Counted from the stretch's first letter, positions 1-8,740 are shown. The stretch: DNA of 14,697 nt from Chrysochromulina parva (GCA_002887195.1 PJAB01001409.1:1-14697), one strand, 5' to 3'. Notes: generated by a model not told the origin, from the letters alone. Numbers and translations are program-made.

Positions 1-3000
1 CGCACGACGCGCCGCCCCACCCGTCGAAGCATGAGCACTGGCCGGGTGCGACGCACACGCCCCGCCCGCCGCACTCGTCGGCGCACGCGGGCGCTCCGCA
101 GTCCACGCCGCCCCAGCCAGACGTGCAGCTGCACACGCCGGGCGCGGTGCACTCCCCCCGCCCCTCGGCCTCGCCGCACACGCTCTCGCCGCAGTCGGGC
201 TCAGTGCAACTCTCGCCCGTCCATCCGGGGACGCATTCACACTCGTCGGGCGCAACGCAAGTGCCGCGCGCGTCCCCACAGCCGGAGGCGCACTCGGCGC
301 GGCTGCAGTCCACGCCAGAGAAGCCCGCGGAGCAGCTGCACGTGTTGGGTGCGATGCACTCGCCACGCGACGCGCAGCCGTGCGGGCATGCGAACGAGCC
401 GCAGTCCGCTCCCTCCCAGCCCACATTGCACTCGCACACGTCGGGGGCGACACAGGCGCCTTGCCCCTCGCCTTCGTGACACTGATGCTGAGAGGCGCAC
501 GAGGGTAGCGAACAGTCGAGCCCGCGCCATCCCGCGCGGCACCGGCACGTGCCGTCTGCCTCGCAGCTGCCGTGTGCACTGCACTTGGACAGGCATGATA
601 CCAGAGGGGGTACCAGAGGGGGGGGCGAGGTGCTTGCCGTGAGGCCGGTGGCGTGCGCGTCTGCCCCGGCCGCCGGCCGCAGAGCACGCTGCAACTCGGC
701 GCTCAACTCGGCGCACGAGTCGCCCACGTAGCCGGGGACGCAGGCGCACACGCCGGGGGACACGCACTCGCCATGCTCGTGGCAGCTCGCCTCACACGCG
801 GGCTCCGAGCAGTCGAATTCCCCCCAGCCCGCCTCGCACGAGCATCGGCCGGGGCTGAGGCAGGAGCCACGTCCCGAGCAGTTGGCCGCACACAAGGGTG
901 TCTCACACGCGCCACCGGACCAGCCGGGCGCGCAGTCGCACGTGCCCGGCGCCACGCAGGCGCCGTGCAGGGAGCAACTGCTAGCACACAGCGGCTCGGA
1001 ACAGTCGTGACCACCCCAGCCGGCCTCGCACACGCACCCATCGCTCTCGCACCGGCCATGGCGCGAGCACGCGTCAGGGCACAGCCGATCTGCACACGCC
1101 TCGCCGTGCCAGCCGGCCGCGCAGCCACACGTGCCCGGCGCCACGCACGCGCCGTGCCCCGAGCAGTTTGCCACACAGAGCGGCTCCGAGCATGCGGCGC
1201 CACTCCAGCCAGCCTCACACGCGCAGCCGCCGGCGCCTGTGCACGTGCCGTGCACACAGCCGGCGGGGCACCGGGGTACCGAGCACGCAGAGCCACTCCA
1301 GCCGGGCACGCACGCGCACGAACCGGGCGCCGTGCAGTGGCCGTGCTCGCACCCCTGCGCGCACACCGGCTGCTCGCAGCCCGCGCCGCTCCACCCCTCT
1401 TCACACGCGCACACACCGGGGGTCTCGCACGCGCCGTGAGGGCCGCAGGGGCACAAGGGTTCCGAGCAAAGGTAGCCGCCCCAGCCCGCCTCGCACTGGA
1501 GCTCGCACGCGATACCCGCCGTGTCGGGCGCACACAGGCACTGCCCGAGCGCGCACGTGGACCCCTCGGCGCACACAGGGCACTGTGAAGGCAGCAGCAG
1601 CTCCGCAAGACCATCGGAGAGCTCGGCCGTGAGGGGCAGGCGGCGCCGGCGCGCATGGGCGAGCCAGGCTTGGTCGCCGTACGAGAGGCCACCCCAAAGC
1701 ACGAGGGCGCCGGGCGTCACGCTGAGCGTGAGGCCGAAGCGCGGCGCGGGCGCCACCCCCCTCGGCTGCAGCCGTCGCCACTCCCAGCTACCCAAGTGCA
1801 GCAGGTGAATGGTGAGCATCGGCTCATGCCGCTCGCAGCCTGTGCCACCGGTGATCACGAGCCACGAGCCATGGCGGGCGGCCGCATGCAGCGAGCGGCC
1901 GGCCGGCATCTCGCCGCTCGCAGGCACGGCGCGCCAGCGCGCGACTGAGCCCTTTGCGACCTTGGAGCCGCCCTCATCGTCGGAGCCGATCTCATACAGC
2001 CACACGTCGTTCAGCCACGTGGCAATTGGCCACGCATCCGGAGGAAGGAGGGCCGCGGATGCGGCGGCGGCGGCCACATCCTCGGCCGCGGCCGTCGCCG
2101 TCGCAAGGCTCACGCCCTCGAGAGTCGTGTTCGAGGCGCTCGAGAGGGAGAGCTGCGGTGCGGGCGCGTTGCCCGACGCTTGGCCCCCGAACACGAGGAT
2201 GGTGCGTCCGTCCGCGAGGAGCGTGGCGGTGTGGCCGCAGCGGGCGGCAGGGCGTACGCCATCCACACGGGGCGCGTGCCAGCGCGGCGGCACGCTGTCC
2301 AGCTCGAGCACGTGCACATCGTCGAAGAGCGTCGCCGCCGGCCCCGCTGACCGCCGCACGACGCCGCCACCGCCAAAGACCCACAGACGACCGCTGCCGA
2401 GCCCGCCGAGGGCGACGGCTGCGTGGCGTGCGCGCGCAGGCGGCGACTGCTGGACATTCGGGCGGCTCCAACGCTGCTCATCGAGCGCATACACGTCGAT
2501 TGTAGACGAGTACGCGCCGTCGCCGTCGACACCGCCAAAGACGACGAGCCGCGGGCCGCCGCTCCCGCCAGCGATGAAGGTGCCAGTATGGCCGCTGCGG
2601 TGGGACGGCCAGTGGCCAACGGCGTAGGGCGTGGTCCAGCGGCGCGTCGCTGGCGAGTAGTAGTGCAGGTCGTTCATACGGTGCGCCTTGCCACTCACGG
2701 AAGTCGCTCCTCCGAAGAGATAGAGCCGCCCGTCAGCGACAGCCGTCAGGCTGTGATGCGCGCGGCTCTTTGGCACGAGCCCGGGCTGCGGGCCAGTGGT
2801 CCATGCGGGGCCTGCGTACTCGCATTTGGCGCCCGTGTATCCATTGTCGCACGAGCACCAGCCGCCCACCTCGGCCGACGGCTGGCCTCGACCAGAGCAC
2901 ACTGGCGCTGCCGATTTGTTGCGGGAAGCGGGCAAATCCATGTCGCTGGCGAAGAAGTCCTGGAGCACAGGTCGCAGGCGCTGCCAACTGGGCGTGTCAG

Positions 3001-3079
3001 ACAGGATGTGTGGCGTCGGCTGGTACGCGGTGAAGGCACAGACGGACCAGGCCAACATCTGCGTGATCCACCAAGCCAT
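1..3079 (-). CDS. Kelch / tandem EGF-like repeat protein (3' end beyond window)
   Basis: The minus-strand frame is open without a stop from ATG at 3079 to the left edge (1026 codons) and continues outside. Seen: a hydrophobic N-terminus (MAWWITQMLAWSVCAFTA) that could be a signal peptide; a first EGF-like module near residues 50-90 ending CSCDNGYTGAKCEY; a kelch region, about residues 108-470, with six GG-type strand ends (LYLFGG, LVVFGG, LWVFGG, ILVFGG, LVITGG, LVLWGG), enough for one six-bladed propeller, with an Ala-rich insertion after the fourth; then from about residue 500 at least 14 EGF-like repeats of the C-x(3)-C-x-x-HG-x-C-x(5)-C-x-C-x-x-GW-x-G-x-x-C type. A Pro/Ala-rich spacer interrupts them after the eighth. 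ATG 3079 is the first ATG after an upstream in-frame stop near 3260. Known: such modules bind ligands extracellularly; the combination recalls attractin/MEGF8, but the order differs. Inference: secreted or cell-surface adhesion protein. A transmembrane anchor, if any, lies outside. No intron is needed. Confidence 0.88.
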   Translation of the reverse strand, partial: MAWWITQMLAWSVCAFTAYQPTPHILSDTPSWQRLRPVLQDFFASDMDLPASRNKSAAPVCSGRGQPSAEVGGWCSCDNGYTGAKCEYAGPAWTTGPQPGLVPKSRAHHSLTAVADGRLYLFGGATSVSGKAHRMNDLHYYSPATRRWTTPYAVGHWPSHRSGHTGTFIAGGSGGPRLVVFGGVDGDGAYSSTIDVYALDEQRWSRPNVQQSPPARARHAAVALGGLGSGRLWVFGGGGVVRRSAGPAATLFDDVHVLELDSVPPRWHAPRVDGVRPAARCGHTATLLADGRTILVFGGQASGNAPAPQLSLSSASNTTLEGVSLATATAAAEDVAAAAASAALLPPDAWPIATWLNDVWLYEIGSDDEGGSKVAKGSVARWRAVPASGEMPAGRSLHAAARHGSWLVITGGTGCERHEPMLTIHLLHLGSWEWRRLQPRGVAPAPRFGLTLSVTPGALVLWGGLSYGDQAWLAHARRRRLPLTAELSDGLAELLLPSQCPVCAEGSTCALGQCLCAPDTAGIACELQCEAGWGGYLCSEPLCPCGPHGACETPGVCACEEGWSGAGCEQPVCAQGCEHGHCTAPGSCACVPGWSGSACSVPRCPAGCVHGTCTGAGGCACEAGWSGAACSEPLCVANCSGHGACVAPGTCGCAAGWHGEACADRLCPDACSRHGRCESDGCVCEAGWGGHDCSEPLCASSCSLHGACVAPGTCDCAPGWSGGACETPLCAANCSGRGSCLSPGRCSCEAGWGEFDCSEPACEASCHEHGECVSPGVCACVPGYVGDSCAELSAELQRALRPAAGADAHATGLTASTSPPPLVPPLVSCLSKCSAHGSCEADGTCRCRAGWRGLDCSLPSCASQHQCHEGEGQGACVAPDVCECNVGWEGADCGSFACPHGCASRGECIAPNTCSCSAGFSGVDCSRAECASGCGDARGTCVAPDECECVPGWTGESCTEPDCGESVCGEAEGRGECTAPGVCSCTSGWGGVDCGAPACADECGGRGVCVAPGQCSCFDGWGGASC

Positions 3080-3758
3080 TTGCGCTTCGCGGCGGCAATG
3101 AGCGTCGTGTTGAGCGCTCAAATCCCACTTCAACCGTATGTATAGCAGAGGTGCCAATAGGACCGCTGTTCGCAGCAGCCACAGCTGCAGCAGCACGCAC
3201 GCGCGAGCGCCGCGGCGGCGTGACCCCCACGAGCCGTATCCGCACTCGCCGCTCGTACCCTATCCGAGGGGGCATAGAGGGGGCAGGGGGGCCCCCGTGT
3301 AGTCTCCGAGCAAGCACCCCTCTGCGCATGTCGCGCGCAGCCGTGCGCATGCGCAGCACGATCTCCTGTTCCGCCAGAGCCTGGTACGCAAGTCACGCCT
3401 TTTGCGCCGGCCAATAAGGGCGCCAACGAAGCCACGTCCCTGCTGAAGAACGAGGCACTGCCAACAGCGGGTTTTTCGTTTTAGAATGCGGGGCGCGGGG
3501 CGCTTGAACCGGCGCCGCGCGCGCGCAGTGAAGCTGAAGAAGGGCAGCGGGCGCGGGCGCACCCGACCGCGGTCTGCGGTGCATGGTTTCAGTCAGTTAA
3601 ACAGTCAGTCAGTCACGAATCAGTCAGGTCAGTCAAGTTTGTCAGTCAGGTCAGTCAAGTTTTATGTAGACGAAGTTCGGGACGAAATATGTGATACACA
3701 ACTGGCACTGCTCGCCCATGCTGCTACCGGAATTCCCAATTCGTCCGGTGGACGGTGC
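3080..3758. other. Intergenic region between kelch/EGF gene and carrier gene
   Basis: This 679-bp stretch lies upstream of the kelch/EGF gene and downstream of the carrier gene, both on the minus strand. Short open frames here are Arg/Ala-rich and on both strands, so none is called. A weak TATA-like string (CTATACATA on the minus strand, 3137-3145) sits about 60 bp before the kelch/EGF ATG. G/C runs occur near 3265-3297, and a CAGT-rich array at 3588-3662 is listed separately. Confidence 0.7.
3588..3662. repeat. CAGT-rich array with a 22-nt period duplication
   Basis: The stretch is built almost wholly from the tetramer CAGT/TCAG with small interruptions. Within it a 21-nt string (3620-3640) recurs identically at 3642-3662, giving a 22-nt period. 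A second, pure TCAG x4 array lies at 14439-14454. Both are in intergenic DNA upstream of minus-strand genes. It is a simple-sequence repeat; a regulatory role is only possible. Confidence 0.85.
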
Positions 3759-4739
3759 CTACCGGTCACGTGGCCGCACACAATACACCTTCATTTCCTC
3801 GTAGATTGTGATGAGCATCGTGCTCCAAACGGCCAGGTAGACCAGGCGTGGCATCGAGCCTGAATAGAGTGAGGCGACACCGTCGCGTCGGATGAGCCGG
3901 GCTGCTATCGCAAAGGGCGAGTCGGCACTGTCCGTCAAGAGCTGCACGCGCGTCTTGATCATGTCCAGGGGGGACATGACCGACACAACCACTGCGGCTG
4001 CCGCCGTGGAAGCGATGGCCTTGTGCGCAAACTCTCGACCTCGCGACGAGGGCGCCTCGTCTGCGAGGGCCGTACGTACGGAACCGTACGTCGCCCACCA
4101 GAGCGAGCCGGCAGGCAATCCCAGCATCAACGATATGCCTAACCCGCGATAAAGGCCTCGCCAGCCTCGCGGACCACTTGTCACCTCCCGGACCGTCTGC
4201 GCCAAGGAGCCCGAAGCTCCCTCGAGCATCATCCTTTGTGAGACGACGTCCACCGGCACGTACACAAGTGACGACACGAAGGCGGCCGCGAAGCCGCCAG
4301 CGCCGTGGGCGAAGCCAGAAGCCACAGAACCGTCAGCCCCCATGGCCCTCGCCGCGCGCTCGGCGGGCACCTTGATGGCTTCGAGGGCCGCGATGTAAGA
4401 GCACCTCGCCGGAATTGCGCCCAGCAGTACCGGACCGACACCGGAGAAGAGCCCGCGCATGCCGCCAGTGCCAAGCATGACGCGCAGCTGCTCCATCCGA
4501 GAGAGCGAGACGGAAGTACTCGATGAGGCCTGCGCCCGGGTCTTCATCACGTTGAGCGGGTGGCACGCGGCGGTGAGAAGCGTATACGGTGCGCTGACAA
4601 TGGCGACCAGACGAGGCAGGTCAACATCTTGGTCTCCTGGCAGCGGCATTCGTGTGACGACACGTCCCTGACTTGTCTTGGCTCGAGGCGGCTCCCTCCG
4701 GTGTCTTCTTAACGGAACGTGTGTCCGGGTCCCCCCCAT
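3759..4739 (-). CDS. Mitochondrial carrier family protein, SLC25A44-like
   Basis: This 326-residue protein has the three-fold carrier layout. The signature PX[DE]XX[KR] appears as P61-L-N-V-M-K66, P162-V-D-V-V-S167 and P257-L-D-M-I-K262. The same two departures from consensus (no acidic residue in repeat 1, S in place of K/R within VDVVSQ in repeat 2) and a WW pair after repeat 2 (GSLWWATYGS) are features I know from the SLC25A44 group, whose human member carries branched-chain amino acids. Six membrane helices fit the length. Inference: inner mitochondrial membrane transport of an amino acid or related metabolite; the substrate is not shown. The start at 4739 adds an Arg-rich leader before the first helix; the ATG at residue 31 (4649) is an alternative start. 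No intron is needed. It is divergent from the light-harvesting gene, 92 bp away. Confidence 0.85.
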   Translation of the reverse strand: MGGTRTHVPLRRHRREPPRAKTSQGRVVTRMPLPGDQDVDLPRLVAIVSAPYTLLTAACHPLNVMKTRAQASSSTSVSLSRMEQLRVMLGTGGMRGLFSGVGPVLLGAIPARCSYIAALEAIKVPAERAARAMGADGSVASGFAHGAGGFAAAFVSSLVYVPVDVVSQRMMLEGASGSLAQTVREVTSGPRGWRGLYRGLGISLMLGLPAGSLWWATYGSVRTALADEAPSSRGREFAHKAIASTAAAAVVVSVMSPLDMIKTRVQLLTDSADSPFAIAARLIRRDGVASLYSGSMPRLVYLAVWSTMLITIYEEMKVYCVRPRDR

Positions 4740-4831
4740 GTCTTTTCCCGGAACGCTCTTGAATCTACGATTCTTCGTCGCCGTCGACTAGGCAGACAGC
4801 GACGGCTCGCCGCCCACGCCGTCGACGAGCG
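4740..4831. promoter_or_regulatory. Short divergent region between carrier and light-harvesting genes
   Basis: Only 92 bp separate the carrier ATG (minus strand) from the first in-frame ATG of the light-harvesting frame. From 4763 to 4831 this light-harvesting frame is open, without ATG, after a TGA at 4760-4762, and is rich in Ser, Thr and Arg, as expected of a transit peptide. So part of this stretch may be coding exon rather than promoter. No clear TATA box was seen. Confidence 0.35.
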
Positions 4832-5329
4832 ATGCGTGCCGCAGCACCACTTACGCTCAAAACGATGGCGGGTGCCGCGGCACCGGGTAGGCCCTTTGAC
4901 CCTCTGGGTGTGGCAAACATCTGTGACGTGCGCCTGCTACGCGAGGCCGAACTCAAACACGGCCGAATCGCCATGCTCGCCTCAGTTGGCTTCGTGGTTC
5001 CCGATTTGGGGCTTCGCCTACCCGGCGTGACGCTATCCTCGCTGGACGCGCACGATGCTCTCATCGCCGCCTCGCCAAACGGCGGTGCCATGGGTCAAAT
5101 CCTCCTCTTCGTATCCCTGCTCGAGGCGCTGGTCGGCGTGCCCGCCGTCGTCTACATGCTCGGGGGCGGCGATCGTGAGCCAGGCGACTTCAACTTTGAC
5201 CCGTTTGGCCTTGCAGGCCCCAGTGCGGCCGAGGTGGAGCTGACGAATGCGCGCCTTGCAATGCTCAGCTTTGGTGCGATCGCGACGCAAGCCGCTTTGG
5301 GGCATCCGAGCTTCCCGTACGCGTGGTAA
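4832..5329 (+). CDS. Light-harvesting chlorophyll a/c-binding (FCP-type) protein
   Basis: The 165-residue product has the three helices of the LHC family. Helix 1 (about 33-56) carries E40-L-K-H43-G-R45-I-A-M; helix 2 spans about 86-110; helix 3 (about 132-157) carries E136-L-T-N139-A-R141-L-A-M. E40/R45 and E136/R141 are positioned for the paired Glu-Arg ion bridges, with H43 and N139 as expected chlorophyll ligands. PFDPLG before helix 1, the DFNFDPFGL motif before helix 3, and the end TQAALGHPSFPYAW fit the red-lineage FCP/LHC group. It would bind chlorophyll and carotenoid in the thylakoid membrane. Odd: starting at this ATG the protein lacks a signal plus transit peptide. The frame stays open upstream to 4763 with Ser/Thr/Arg-rich sequence, so a 5' exon or upstream start may be missing and the true start is uncertain. 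The stop TAA is at 5327. Confidence 0.85.
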   Translation: MRAAAPLTLKTMAGAAAPGRPFDPLGVANICDVRLLREAELKHGRIAMLASVGFVVPDLGLRLPGVTLSSLDAHDALIAASPNGGAMGQILLFVSLLEALVGVPAVVYMLGGGDREPGDFNFDPFGLAGPSAAEVELTNARLAMLSFGAIATQAALGHPSFPYAW

Positions 5330-5940
5330 CTTCCCCATAATCGATTGTCTTCAGTTGGCCCGGGCAGGGCACCAGATACCCAGGAGGAATCGAGGAGTCC
5401 GGCAAGCACGCTAAGATACGCCCAGGAGTGGTAGTATTCGTTCATGGCGGCGCGTCGTCGTCGTCGGTGGTCGGGGCTGATGCACTGGGTGTGATGCTCG
5501 GTCGTCTCGGCGTGGAGCGGGGGTGCCGGCAGGTGGTGCGGCGGTCGGGGTACTGGTAGCGGTGTGTAGGGTGAGCATGGCGAAGGAGGATGGGGTTAGG
5601 GAGGCTTGGACCTTGGAGGCAGGCAAGGAAGTGGGCTCAACGGATGGCGACGGCGGAGGTGAGGTTGAGGCGGGTGAGGGATGAGGAGGTGAAGTAGTGG
5701 AATCGATGAAGTGCCAGATGGAGCTGTGGCTCTCGTCAAGGTTTTTGATTTTTTGCGGTTTCGTGAACGTGTGGTTACAACCGCGCCTTGAAAAGCGCGT
5801 CTTGCGTGTGAGAGGCAGACGCGGACATCTACCGTGCTCTGTCTTGCATTCTTGTGCCAGGGGCGTGTGAGCACCGGACGACAACGCGCGGGGGTGCGTT
5901 GGTTACCGAGGGGCATCGACCACCGAGAGCGGCCACTGCG
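5330..5940. other. Intergenic region, purine-rich, between LHC and MYB genes
   Basis: This 611-bp stretch holds the LHC 3' flank and the MYB 5' flank. From about 5577 to 5710 the plus strand is strongly purine-rich (GGAGG/GAGG blocks); the opposite strand therefore gives long Pro/Ser/Thr-rich open frames without recognisable domains, which I do not call. A T-rich patch (around 5740-5762) and the run to the MYB ATG show no clear TATA box. Confidence 0.6.
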
Positions 5941-7959
5941 ATGTCCTCCGCGCTCAACGGCATTGATGCCGATACGGACGCAGCCGCGGCTGCGTTGCTC
6001 TTTCTGGTGCCCGGGCGCAAAGCCGAAGCCGCGGAGATGCTTCCCCCGATCTCGTGGAACGGGCACCCGCCGCGGGCCAACAATACTGAGCCCTATCGGC
6101 AACCATGGGCGCCCGAGGAGGACCTAATCCTCCGCCGCAGCGTTGCGCTGAATGGCGCGCGTCAATGGACACTCGCCGCCCAAGCGTTGCCTGGCCGCTC
6201 AGCGAAGCAATGCCGCGAGCGGTGGGTGGGCGCGCTCGATCCATCCATCCGCCAGACACCGTTCACCGAGGAGGAGGACGAGCTTGTTATCGCCGCGTAC
6301 CGCATCCTGGGCTCCCGATGGGCAGAGATGGCGAAAATCCTTACGGGCCGTACTGACAATGCCGTCAAGAATCGTGCCAACTCGGGCCTACGCGCGCAGC
6401 TCTGGCCCAATGTGCGCTACCGTTCCCGGCGCCCACGACGGCTCACGCCTCGAGATAACCCTCCGCCTGTCCTCGCCCCGTTCCCCTTCGCCCCGTTCGA
6501 GTCCCCCGTCGCACGCGTCCTCGAGCGCGTCCCCAAGAGCGCCATCTTGAGCGCGTCCCCTCGAGCGCCATCTTGAGCGCGTCCCCATAAGCGCCATCTT
6601 GAGCGCGTCCCCACGAGCAAGTCCATTCCACACCCCTACTCACCGCCCTCTCCCCCCCCCTCTTCCCCACCCCCCCCCCCTCCCCCGCCTTGGTCGCAGC
6701 CACCCGACCTCGAAGCCCGCGAGGCTTTCGTACGCGACTACGCGGAGCGCCAAGCAGGACGTGGTTCCAGCCGCTCCGCCAACGCCCTCTTCCGCGTGGT
6801 TGCGGCCGAGCGTTGTAGCGAGGGCGACTACGAGCGCGACAGTGAGGAGGACGAGGACGACGACGAGGACGAGTCCGCTGAGGAGTCGTACGCGCCCGCG
6901 CCGCCGGCGCCGCCGGCGGCGCCGCAGCCAGCGCCAGCCCCGCCTCCGTCGTCGCCTAAGCCGCCGCCCAACCTCAACCAGATGGTGCACGTGGTGCACG
7001 GGGCGCACCGCGGCCTGGTGCCACAGTTAGCGGGCGGCGCCGCTGGCGCCCCTACGAATTCCGCCTTGCCGGCTGGCGTCGGCGAGTCCGTGCCCACGTC
7101 GCCGTTTGCGCACCTGCCGCCGGTGCCCGTGGGCGAGCCCGACCTGTACTGCTACGAAATGCTCGAGGGGGTCGGCGGCGCTGGTGGATCGGTTGGAGGG
7201 TCGACCGTCGGCCGCGTGAGCGGTGCGCGCGAGCAAGGCACGCCTCTGCACGAAGGGCGTCGGAACGACGACGAGGACCACGCTCACGGGGATGGCGCGC
7301 AGGGGGATGGCGCGCAGGGGTCGAGTGGCCCCGCGGGAGCGTCGACGGCCCTATCGGGCGTGGTTGGGGCGGGCGCATGCATCACAAGCGTGCTGCCTGC
7401 GGCCGGTGCGCCCGCGACGGCGCTTCGACGCGACGAGTTGGTCGTCGGCGAGCGGCTGACGGATGCGCTGCGCACGCAGCTGTACGAGGCCGTGCTGCGT
7501 GACCAGTCGCGGCCGCGCCAGTCGCCGCTGGGCGGCAGCACGGGGGGCGGTGGGGGGGGCGCTGGCCAGCTGCAACTTGATTTACCGTCTGTGGGTCTTA
7601 AGGTAACCGCCAACAGCAGCGCACGCGCACGCCATTCGGGCGGCGGCGGTGGCGGCGGCAAGGGCACGGGCAGTGCAGCTAAGAGAGACCTAGCTGCGGC
7701 GCCCACGCCTCTCTCAACCGCCAAGCAGGGCGCGCGCGGTGAGCGAAGTGCGGACCAGGTACCGGTAGCGGCCAAGGGTGCCACCACTGGCGCAGCACCG
7801 AAGCCAAAACGGACGCGCGGGGGCAACACCGGTGATGAGAATCCGTACGGCAAGCACTACGCGGACAGCCACAACAAGCGGCGGCGCGGGTCGGCGGACG
7901 CGCGCGCTACCACACCCTCGGTGAAGGCCGAGGGGGAGGAGGAGGCGGGCTTTGACTGA
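5941..7959 (+). CDS. R2R3-MYB DNA-binding protein (two exons)
   Basis: Two open stretches, 5941-6576 and on from 6577 to 7959, are in the same frame and split only by a TGA at 6574. Removing 6412-6699 (see intron) gives 576 residues. MYB repeat 2 (about 54-103) has W56, W76, W95 and the GRSAKQCRERW helix; repeat 3 (about 104-155) has F108, W127 and GRTDNAVKNRANS. Known: paired R2R3 repeats bind DNA in the nucleus. The tail has an acidic block (SEEDEDDDEDESAEES), a Pro/Ala-rich block, Gly runs and a basic KRRRG near the C-terminus that could serve nuclear import; these are typical of an activation or interaction tail. Odd: the third Trp of repeat 3 is Ala (KNRANS rather than KNHWNS). The start at ATG 5941 is chosen because the open frame further upstream has no ATG. 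Target genes are unknown. Confidence 0.8.
6412..6699 (+). other. Predicted phase-0 intron in the MYB gene
   Basis: Donor GTGCGC at 6412 follows AAT; acceptor TCGCAG ends at 6699 after a C/T tract of some 50 bases. The 288 nt is a multiple of three, starts and ends on codon boundaries, and removes the only in-frame stop (6574) and the 26-nt tandem repeats. Other GT donors between 6412 and 6600 are possible, so the donor is less sure than the acceptor. Confidence 0.65.
6523..6621 (+). repeat. 26-nt minisatellite, three full copies plus a partial one
   Basis: Units start at 6523, 6549, 6575 and 6601. Each begins GAGCGCGTCCCC and the full ones end AGCGCCATCTT, differing only in the three middle bases (AAG, TCG, ATA; ACG in the partial copy). 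Since 26 is not a multiple of three, the repeat would shift frame if translated, which supports an intronic position. Confidence 0.9.
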
Positions 7960-8740
7960 GACGCCTGAGTGGTAACTTAGTGGGCGGCGCCCGCACTCGC
8001 GAACGCGGCGCACAGGAGCGGTGACGATTCAACGGAGCGCGCGGCAGCGCAGCACAACCGAGGGACCTGGGCCAGTGTCGATCCGTACCACGCGCAGATA
8101 TCGTATGCGTGTGCATTGAACGCTGGTCGAACGCGAGGGAGTGATGCAGAGCGGCGAGAGACAGGAGGAGAAACACGATTCGGCGATGGTGCTGATGAGA
8201 CTTGAGAGAGAGCGAGAGAGATCCCGCGAGGTGAGTCTCTATACGACGCGCATGTCCGATGTCGACCACCGAGGTCCGCGAGCGCAGGACCCATCGTGAC
8301 AAATGGTGCCCGGGCGGGGGCGCATGTGAAAAGTCCCGGCATTATGTGTGTATGCCGGTGACCTGTGTCGTGTGCAACGTGCGTCGCGGTGGGCGCGCGG
8401 CTCCGTCCCGCCCGCCGGTTGTGTTTTGATGTACGATGATCGATGCGTATTTATAATTTAATGATCGTATTTGATGTGAATCAACCACTGTGACTGTCGA
8501 ACGCAAAATTCATTCAATATTGTTCCCGGCAGCGGTGCCGCGCGGCACGCCGGCCAGGCACGTCCGCTCCGGCCCCGCGGACCGCGGTTCGCTGTGGGCA
8601 GTGTGTGGCCCCAGCGAAACTAAGGAACACCCCGCGCACCAGAAACTAAGGGTACGATCAAGAGAAAGGCCATGCGCGGACCTCCCCGGCGCGTGCATCT
8701 CGCTCGGCGTGCTGCTAAAAGTGGGGTGGCCGCCCCCATT
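7960..8740. other. Intergenic region between convergent MYB and DUF4079 genes
   Basis: These 781 bp hold the 3' flanks of two convergent genes. A GA-rich stretch (8140-8225) and a clearly AT-rich patch (about 8445-8480, TATTTATAATTTAATGATCG), unlike the GC-rich surroundings, are seen; the latter could relate to 3' end formation. Open frames here are short or low-complexity and none shows a domain. Confidence 0.6.

Noticed and set aside
31..642. Plus-strand Arg-rich frame at the left edge
   Set aside because: Shadow of the EGF-repeat frame; low-complexity Arg/Ser/Thr composition with no domain.
653..1692. Long Arg/Ala-rich open frames on both strands (653-1588 plus, 703-1692 minus in another frame)
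   Set aside because: They overlap the EGF repeats. The regular Cys codons and high G+C keep the other frames free of stops; only the frame with ordered Cys-Gly-Trp spacing makes sense.
5854..5940. N-terminal extension of the MYB protein from a GTG at 5854
   Set aside because: A eukaryotic gene should start at ATG; the first in-frame ATG is 5941.
5411..6102. Minus-strand Pro/Ser/Thr-rich frames upstream of the MYB gene
   Set aside because: Product of a purine-rich stretch on the plus strand; no domain, and partly antisense to the MYB exon.
6574..6576. Stop codon splitting the MYB frame, suggesting a pseudogene
   Set aside because: It lies inside a well-formed intron with a strong acceptor, and both flanks stay in the same frame.
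6523..6621. Tandem repeats as a possible CRISPR array
   Set aside because: Units are contiguous with no unique spacers, and the locus is eukaryotic.
6640..7097. Arg-rich and Gly-rich frames opposite and within MYB exon 2
   Set aside because: They arise from GAC/GAG and CCG trinucleotide runs that encode the acidic and Pro/Ala-rich tail in the real frame.
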